A stretch of DNA of 11,367 bases from contig CAISOG010000062.1 in NCBI GenBank assembly GCA_903887035.1, forward strand, positions 1 through 11,367. Direction: 5' to 3'. The notes under the pieces were generated by a model. It was not told the origin of the DNA and made no database searches. It saw only the letters and a program-made list of their open reading frames with translations. Position 1 is the first letter of the stretch. Every line of letters starts with the position of its first letter. Source of the stretch: an uncultured Holosporaceae bacterium. GTDB lineage: Bacteria; Pseudomonadota; Alphaproteobacteria; CAISOG01. Of this stretch, positions 7,605 to 11,367 are shown in pieces. Both the position numbers and the translations under genes were made by a program.

Positions 7605-7859
7605 ATGAGCCGTTTTTGGATAATTCTGCTGCGCATTGCCCTGATTGGCCTGCCCATTCTAATGTATTTCCATTGGATAAAGCTGGTTAAGGCTGGTCAT
7701 CCGCATGCGCGCCGTTGGTTCTGGCTGATGATCACCTGCATCGTGCTGTTGGGCATTGGGCTGGTAAGTTTTATTGTGCTGGATGGGCAACCACGGGGCA
7801 GCCATTATCACCCCGCCCAAATGGAAAATGGTCGTATTGTGCCAGGGCGTATGGATTAG
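7605..7859 (+). CDS. DUF6111 family small membrane protein
   Basis: This small protein has 84 residues and two membrane segments, at about 5-23 and 41-60. The two helices are joined by a short basic loop (KAGHPHARR). The C-terminal tail GSHYHPAQMENGRIVPGRMD matches the DUF6111 pattern, where a Y-x-P-x3-E-(D/N)-GR-(I/V)-VPG motif ends the protein. The ATG at 7605 is preferred; a TTG at 7584 would add seven residues and start inside the terminator-like stem region. The Shine-Dalgarno is weak (GGGA about 10 bases upstream). The function is unknown; the family is typically found beside cca in alphaproteobacteria, as here. The stop is 9 bases from the cca start, so the two are probably co-transcribed. 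Confidence 0.8.
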   Translation: MSRFWIILLRIALIGLPILMYFHWIKLVKAGHPHARRWFWLMITCIVLLGIGLVSFIVLDGQPRGSHYHPAQMENGRIVPGRMD

Positions 7860-7861
7860 GA
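7858..7861 (+). promoter_or_regulatory. Ribosome binding site for cca
   Basis: AGGA overlaps the DUF6111 stop codon and sits 7 bases before the ATG at 7869. It supports 7869 over the in-frame ATG at 7881, which has no Shine-Dalgarno. Confidence 0.55.
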
Positions 7862-7868
7862 TTGGCCG

Positions 7869-9242
7869 ATGCCGCCCCTTATGCCCCCCCCCTTTCCAAC
7901 GCCAACGGTTCTACACCCCCTACCCGATTGGATGCTGGCCGCGCCGTTGCAGCGGGTGATAGCGGCACTGACGCAACAGGATGCTGATGCGGTGCGGGTG
8001 GTTGGCGGCGCGGTGCGCGACCATTTGTTGGGGTTGGCGGTGCGCGATGTCGATTTGGCCACCACCCTGACCCCGCTACAGGCGGTGGCCGCCCTGAATC
8101 AGGCTGGCATCAAAACCCTGCCAACCGGCATTGATCATGGCACCATCACCGCCCTGTTGGATGACACCGCCATTGAAATCACCACCCTGCGCCAGGATGT
8201 GGCCACCGATGGCCGCCATGCCATTGTGTGCTTTGGCACCGATTGGCGGGCGGATGCGGCGCGGCGCGATTTCACCATCAACGCCCTGTATCTGTCGCCG
8301 ACTGGCCAACTGTTCGACTATCATCAGGGGCTGGCGGATTTGGCGGCACGGCGGGTGTGCTTTATCGGCAATCCGCACCAACGGATTCAAGAAGACGTGC
8401 TGCGCCTGCTGCGCTTTTTCCGCTTCAGCGCCAGCTATGCGGCCGAATTGGATGCGGACGGCCTGACAGCGGCGATTACGCTGTCACCGCAACTGCCCCA
8501 GCTATCGGGGGAACGGGTGTGGGCGGAGCTGTCGCGCCTGCTGACCCTTGGTCAGGATGGGCTGGCGATGCTGCGGGTGATGGCGACGCATGCCATCCTG
8601 CCCCAACTGTGGTTGCCCGCCGTGATAGCCGCCCCCGACCTCGCCAGCTTGCAGGCGTTGTTGAGGGCTGAGCCACAGGTGCCGCCAGCCCTGCTGCAAC
8701 TGGCGGTTCTCATCGGCGGCGGGGTGACGCCCGCAACGCTTAAGAGCCTGGCGGGGCGACTGCGCCTTAGCAATCAACAGCGGCGACAATGGCAGTTGTG
8801 GCAGGCGGGATGGCGCTGTTGGCACAGCCAGGATCGCCTGGACTGGTTGGACTGGATCTATCTGCACGGCCTGCCCGCGGGGCAGGAATCGTTGGCCTGG
8901 TGGGAGGCGACCCGTGCGACGGGAGTGGCGGGGGCAACGGGATCGGCTTGGGAAGCAACTGGGGCGGCGACTTGGGCGGCTGGCCAGCGGGAGGGGGGAA
9001 ACCAAGGCGGGCAGGATGCCACCAACAATTTTCCAGAGAACCAAGGCGGGCAGGATGCCGACACACCCCCGTCACTGGCCGATGCACGCCACCAAGCCCT
9101 TGACGTGATGCGACGGCTGGGCGATGCGCGCTTTGCCACCAACGGTGATGACCTGCTGGCGGCGGGCTATCCCCCAGGCGCCGCCCTGGCCAACCAGCTG
9201 CGCACCCTCCGCCGCGCCTGGTTAGCGACGCTGCCCCTCTAG
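7869..9242 (+). CDS. cca: CCA tRNA nucleotidyltransferase (class II, poly(A) polymerase/CCA family)
   Basis: This cytoplasmic enzyme of 457 residues adds or repairs the 3'-terminal CCA of tRNAs from CTP and ATP, without a nucleic-acid template. The nucleotidyltransferase head is intact: VGGAVRDHLLG at 45-55, and the metal-binding pair in RDVDLAT (D60, D62). RRDFTINAL lies at 132-140, and the neck motif QEDVLRLLRFFRF at 174-186. The C-terminal end, LLAAGYPPGAALANQLRTL, is typical of the alphaproteobacterial form. Between them, about residues 350-398, is a glycine/alanine/glutamine-rich insert carrying the heptapeptide NQGGQDA twice. This makes the protein somewhat longer than I would expect for the family. 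The first 20 residues are proline-rich and include a C9 tract. It follows the DUF6111 gene closely. A role as a poly(A) polymerase is possible but less likely, because no second family member is seen here. Confidence 0.95.
   Translation: MPPLMPPPFPTPTVLHPLPDWMLAAPLQRVIAALTQQDADAVRVVGGAVRDHLLGLAVRDVDLATTLTPLQAVAALNQAGIKTLPTGIDHGTITALLDDTAIEITTLRQDVATDGRHAIVCFGTDWRADAARRDFTINALYLSPTGQLFDYHQGLADLAARRVCFIGNPHQRIQEDVLRLLRFFRFSASYAAELDADGLTAAITLSPQLPQLSGERVWAELSRLLTLGQDGLAMLRVMATHAILPQLWLPAVIAAPDLASLQALLRAEPQVPPALLQLAVLIGGGVTPATLKSLAGRLRLSNQQRRQWQLWQAGWRCWHSQDRLDWLDWIYLHGLPAGQESLAWWEATRATGVAGATGSAWEATGAATWAAGQREGGNQGGQDATNNFPENQGGQDADTPPSLADARHQALDVMRRLGDARFATNGDDLLAAGYPPGAALANQLRTLRRAWLATLPL
7884..7892. 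repeat. C9 homopolymer near the cca start
   Basis: Nine C in a row encode the PPP of MPPPF at codons 5-9 of cca. It lies 12 bases downstream of the preferred start. Slippage would shift the frame of a gene expected to be essential or nearly so. Confidence 0.9.
9000..9059 (+). repeat. In-frame 21-bp direct repeat, period 39 bp, inside cca
   Basis: The 21-bp sequence that begins AACCAAGGCGGGCAGGATG and ends in CC occurs at 9000-9020 and 9039-9059, apparently without mismatch. Both copies are in the cca frame and encode NQGGQDA. They lie in the low-complexity insert of the C-terminal region. The copies are too exact to be explained by protein-level selection alone. Confidence 0.9.
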
Positions 9243-9554
9243 CTGGCGAAAAATCAGCTCCTTCGCCGTGTTTAAATTTGTATCAGACGGCAGCATAAGC
9301 CCTAATCCCGCGCGTTTTGGTCATAATTCTGCCGCGCTGATGGCTTAACAGAAAGCTGTACGCTGGCCAGACCGCCTGATTGCCGCAGCCGCCTCCACCC
9401 GATTGCCTCGTGAATTGCCTGGAAAGCGGCGGGGCAGGTGCAGGGGGGGGCTACCTTTGCGGGAAAAGTTTGCTAAAGTTGGCGGTATGGATGGTGGATA
9501 CAGGCATAAAAACAGAATTGGATTGATGATGGCGATAGGAAAGTGGTTGATCAG
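9243..9554. other. 312-bp gap between cca and the C26 hydrolase gene
   Basis: It holds a weak hairpin just after cca (9245-9267), then no recognised gene. A 25-codon ORF (9487-9564) overlaps the hydrolase start in another frame, but it has no clear ribosome binding site. A G7 run is at 9444-9450. The promoter for the hydrolase-xthA unit should lie here; I cannot fix it by eye. Confidence 0.55.
9245..9267 (+). terminator. Possible weak terminator hairpin after cca
   Basis: GGCGAA (9245-9250) pairs with TTCGCC (9262-9267) across an 11-base loop, three bases after the cca stop. It is followed by GTGTTTAAATTTG, which is only moderately T-rich. Position fits a terminator; the long loop and poor T-tract make it uncertain. 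Confidence 0.3.
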
Positions 9555-10364
9555 ATGGGGTTGATTGGGGTGACATGCTGCCTGGATTGGTTGGCGGGCG
9601 ATCGCATTCATCACACCCGCGATCGGTATATGCAGGCGATTGTCGCCAATCAGGTCGGCGTGCCCGTGTTGTTGCCCGCGATTGGCCAGCGTCTGGATGC
9701 CGAGGTTTACCTGCAACATATTTCTGGCCTGCTGCTGACGGGCAGTCCCAGCATGGTGGATCCTACCCACTATGACTGTCAAACAGCGGCGGGTGAAACG
9801 GCGGCTCCATCCTGCTCAGCCCCCATTGTTGAGCCTACAACGCACCCATTGGATCGCGCGCGCGATGACACCACCCTGCCGCTGGTGCGGGCGGCGGTGG
9901 CGGCGGGCGTGCCGGTTTTGGCCATTTGCCGCGGGCTTCAGGAGCTTAATGTCGCCTTGGGTGGAACCCTGCATCAAAATCTCAGCGCCCTGCAGGGCGC
10001 CATCACCCATCAGGGCAACATGAAGGATCCGGATGAGGTGCGCTTTGCCCCCGCACACAGTATCACCCTGACCCCTGATGGAATGCTTCGCCAGCTGTTG
10101 CAAACCACCGACATGATGGTCAATTCACAACATGCCCAGGGTGTCGACGCGCTGGCCGACGGCCTGGTGGTTGAGGCGATTGCCCCCGACGGGGTGATTG
10201 AGGCGGTCAGTCACCAAGATCGTAGCCGTTTTGTGTTGGGGCTGCAATGGCACCCGGAGTGGGGCGCAGGCAACGATTGCGCGGCGGGTCGCGCCATCTT
10301 CCAGGCCTTTGGGCAGGCGGTGGAACGGTTTAAGGCGCAACGGCCATACCAGCAGCCATCATGA
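9555..10364 (+). CDS. Peptidase C26 / gamma-glutamyl-gamma-aminobutyrate hydrolase-like protein (PuuD family)
   Basis: This cytoplasmic protein of 269 residues is of normal length for the class I glutamine-amidotransferase-fold hydrolases of family C26. The nucleophile elbow is AICRGLQELN, with C125. The other two members of the triad are H233 and E235 in LQWHPEW. The substrate-side blocks LLTGSPSMVDPTHY (60-73) and VNSQHAQG (189-196) are also typical. Family members cleave gamma-glutamyl amide bonds, for example in the putrescine pathway, but no putrescine gene is nearby, so the substrate is open. The ATG at 9555 gives the expected opening MGLIGVTCCLDW. A GTG at 9543 would add four residues. 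AGGA at 9537-9540 is 14 bases from the ATG, a long spacer, but only 2 from the GTG. The stop overlaps the xthA start by 4 bases. Confidence 0.92.
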   Translation: MGLIGVTCCLDWLAGDRIHHTRDRYMQAIVANQVGVPVLLPAIGQRLDAEVYLQHISGLLLTGSPSMVDPTHYDCQTAAGETAAPSCSAPIVEPTTHPLDRARDDTTLPLVRAAVAAGVPVLAICRGLQELNVALGGTLHQNLSALQGAITHQGNMKDPDEVRFAPAHSITLTPDGMLRQLLQTTDMMVNSQHAQGVDALADGLVVEAIAPDGVIEAVSHQDRSRFVLGLQWHPEWGAGNDCAAGRAIFQAFGQAVERFKAQRPYQQPS

Positions 10365-11149
10365 AAACCCTGTCCTGGAACATCAATTCGCTGCGCCTAC
10401 GCCTGCCGCAACTGGCCGTGCTAATCGCTGATCAGCAGCCCGACGTGCTGTGCCTGCAAGAAACCAAGGTGCAGGATGGCGATTTCCCGACCAGCTTTTT
10501 TCTGGAGCACGGCTATCACCACCTGCAATTTGCGGGCATCAAAAGTTACAACGGCGTGGCGATTGCCAGCCGCCTGCCGATCAGCCAACCGCAACGGCAT
10601 GATTGGTGCCAACGCCTCGACGCCCGCCATGTCAGCGTGACCATTGATGGCATCCGCCTGCACAACCTCTACATCCCCGCGGGCGGTGACGTGCCCGATG
10701 CGGCGGTCAATGACAAATTCGCCCATAAGCTGCAATTCTATGCGGAGCTGGCCGATTGGTTCGCGGCGCAGCCCAAACCGCTGCCCCCCACCCTGTTGGT
10801 TGGCGATCTGAACGTTGCCCCCCTGCCCGACGATGTGTGGAACCACAAGCAGCTGTTGAACGTCGTCTGCCACACCCCTGTCGAGGTGGCGGCCTATGAC
10901 AAGCTGCAACAGGCCAGCGGGCTGGTGGATGCCGTGCGCCACCTGACCCCGCCGCCAACCAAGCTGTTCAGTTGGTGGAGCTATCGTGCCCAGGATTGGC
11001 AGGCCAGCAATCGGGGGCGGCGGATCGACCATGCCTGGCTGTCGCCCGACCTGCTGTCACGCCTGCACAGCGCGACCATCCTGGTACAACAGCGCGGCTC
11101 CACCCAGCCGTCCGACCATGTGCCGGTGGTGGTGCAGCTGACTAAGTAA
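10361..11149 (+). CDS. xthA: Exodeoxyribonuclease III (AP endonuclease, exonuclease/endonuclease/phosphatase fold)
   Basis: This 262-residue DNA repair enzyme incises at abasic sites and removes blocked 3' ends and mononucleotides from duplex DNA. The catalytic set can be read off directly: N7 in SWNINS, E34 in LQETK, Y104 in LYIPAGG, D149 and N151 in VGDLNVAP, D223 in RRIDHAW, and D252-H253 in SDHVPV. N7 and E34 sit at the same positions as in the E. coli enzyme. FSWWSYRAQDWQASNRG near 203-219 is the usual conserved block before the RIDH motif. The length is normal and the ends are intact. The ATG overlaps the hydrolase stop (ATGA) and has no strong Shine-Dalgarno of its own, so translation is probably coupled to the upstream gene. 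No convincing terminator is seen in the 15 bases before the convergent frame. Confidence 0.97.
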   Translation: MKTLSWNINSLRLRLPQLAVLIADQQPDVLCLQETKVQDGDFPTSFFLEHGYHHLQFAGIKSYNGVAIASRLPISQPQRHDWCQRLDARHVSVTIDGIRLHNLYIPAGGDVPDAAVNDKFAHKLQFYAELADWFAAQPKPLPPTLLVGDLNVAPLPDDVWNHKQLLNVVCHTPVEVAAYDKLQQASGLVDAVRHLTPPPTKLFSWWSYRAQDWQASNRGRRIDHAWLSPDLLSRLHSATILVQQRGSTQPSDHVPVVVQLTK

Positions 11150-11164
11150 CGTAGCGTACAGCCC

Positions 11165-11367
11165 CTATTTTGCGCTTGGAACCTTCACGGGGGTTTCGCG
11201 TTGTAACTTTTCGCTGCGGCGGCGGCTAGCGCGGTTCAGCGTCATCATAACTGGCGGTTGCCCCCCATTCTGCCCGCCCAAAGTCGCCACATTGCTGCCA
11301 GGGTTGATGGCAGCGTTTGGTAGTCTAGCGCCCCCCTGCCCCGTCACTTCCCGCATAGATTTGGGCA
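11165..11367 (-). CDS. Possible C-terminal fragment of an unrecognised gene, cut by the right edge
   Basis: A minus-strand frame is open from the window edge to a TAG at 11165-11167, at least 66 codons. The readable part is low in hydrophobic residues. It is glycine/asparagine-rich (INPGSNVATLGGQNGGQ), then has a basic stretch, NRASRRRSEKLQRE, and ends TPVKVPSAK. This could be a disordered C-terminal tail. An internal ATG at 11356 exists, but the frame continues beyond it to the edge. The codons look compatible with the other genes, and the stop is 15 bases from the xthA stop in a tail-to-tail arrangement. I do not recognise a family. It may also be non-coding. Confidence 0.4.
   Translation of the reverse strand, partial: PKSMREVTGQGGARLPNAAINPGSNVATLGGQNGGQPPVMMTLNRASRRRSEKLQRETPVKVPSAK

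Noticed and set aside
9308..9342. GCGCG ... CGCGC inverted repeat in the 312-bp gap
   Set aside because: Arms are only about 5 bp with a loop near 20 bases, not distinguishable from chance in GC-rich DNA.
9487..9564. 25-codon ORF overlapping the hydrolase start, possible leader peptide
   Set aside because: No Shine-Dalgarno is seen and there is no codon pattern suggesting attenuation; too short to support.
9345..9782. 145-codon minus-strand open frame spanning the 9243-9554 gap and the hydrolase start
   Set aside because: Half of it is antisense to the conserved hydrolase N-terminus and it shows no family motif; a gene confined to the gap is not supported.
10421..11032. 203-codon minus-strand open frame opposite xthA
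   Set aside because: xthA has all its catalytic residues in the plus frame; the antisense frame is a codon-bias shadow.

Overview
This window appears to come from an alphaproteobacterial chromosome, most likely a Rhodospirillales-like lineage. It is clearly GC-rich by eye. It carries a MoxR / DUF58 / DUF4159 / GATase-like membrane-protein operon and a DUF6111 + CCA-adding-enzyme pair, all with alphaproteobacterial-type protein motifs. The taxonomic call rests on family resemblance only. No rRNA, tRNA, CRISPR array, transposase or phage gene was seen, so this looks like ordinary chromosome.

Layout. (1) Positions 1-7474, minus strand: a four-gene operon read right to left. The order is a MoxR AAA+ ATPase (6446-7474), a DUF58 protein (5244-6362), a large membrane protein with BatA-type N-terminus and C-terminal DUF4159 (2089-5244), and a GATase-like membrane protein that runs off the left edge (1-2092). 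The last three overlap or abut at TGATG/ATGATG junctions. (2) Positions 7475-7604: a divergent intergenic region with a perfect 16-bp palindrome followed by a T-rich run. (3) Positions 7605-9242, plus strand: a DUF6111 small membrane protein and the CCA tRNA nucleotidyltransferase, 9 bp apart. (4) Positions 9243-9554: a 312-bp gap. (5) Positions 9555-11149, plus strand: a peptidase C26 (PuuD-like) class I amidotransferase-fold hydrolase whose stop overlaps the start of exodeoxyribonuclease III by 4 bp. (6) Positions 11165-11367, minus strand: a possible convergent gene fragment.

How the genes may work together. MoxR ATPases usually act as chaperone-like remodelers of partner proteins with von Willebrand A (VWA)-like domains. 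DUF58 and the BatA/DUF4159 protein are the expected partners, and the two big membrane proteins would form the periplasmic or membrane part of the complex. The metal-binding MIDAS motifs of the VWA-like domains look degenerate here, and the GATase-like modules lack a recognisable nucleophile cysteine. The complex therefore probably works as a binding or assembly scaffold rather than as an enzyme. The plus-strand genes are housekeeping: tRNA 3'-end maturation and base-excision DNA repair, plus a small-molecule gamma-glutamyl hydrolase of unknown substrate.

The most notable sequence-level oddities are a G10 homopolymer inside the DUF58 gene, a C9 tract near the start of cca, a low-complexity insert with an in-frame 39-nt-period repeat in cca, several short tandem repeats in the DUF4159 gene, and the terminator-like palindrome just upstream of DUF6111-cca. 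I did not find a convincing wholly new system.
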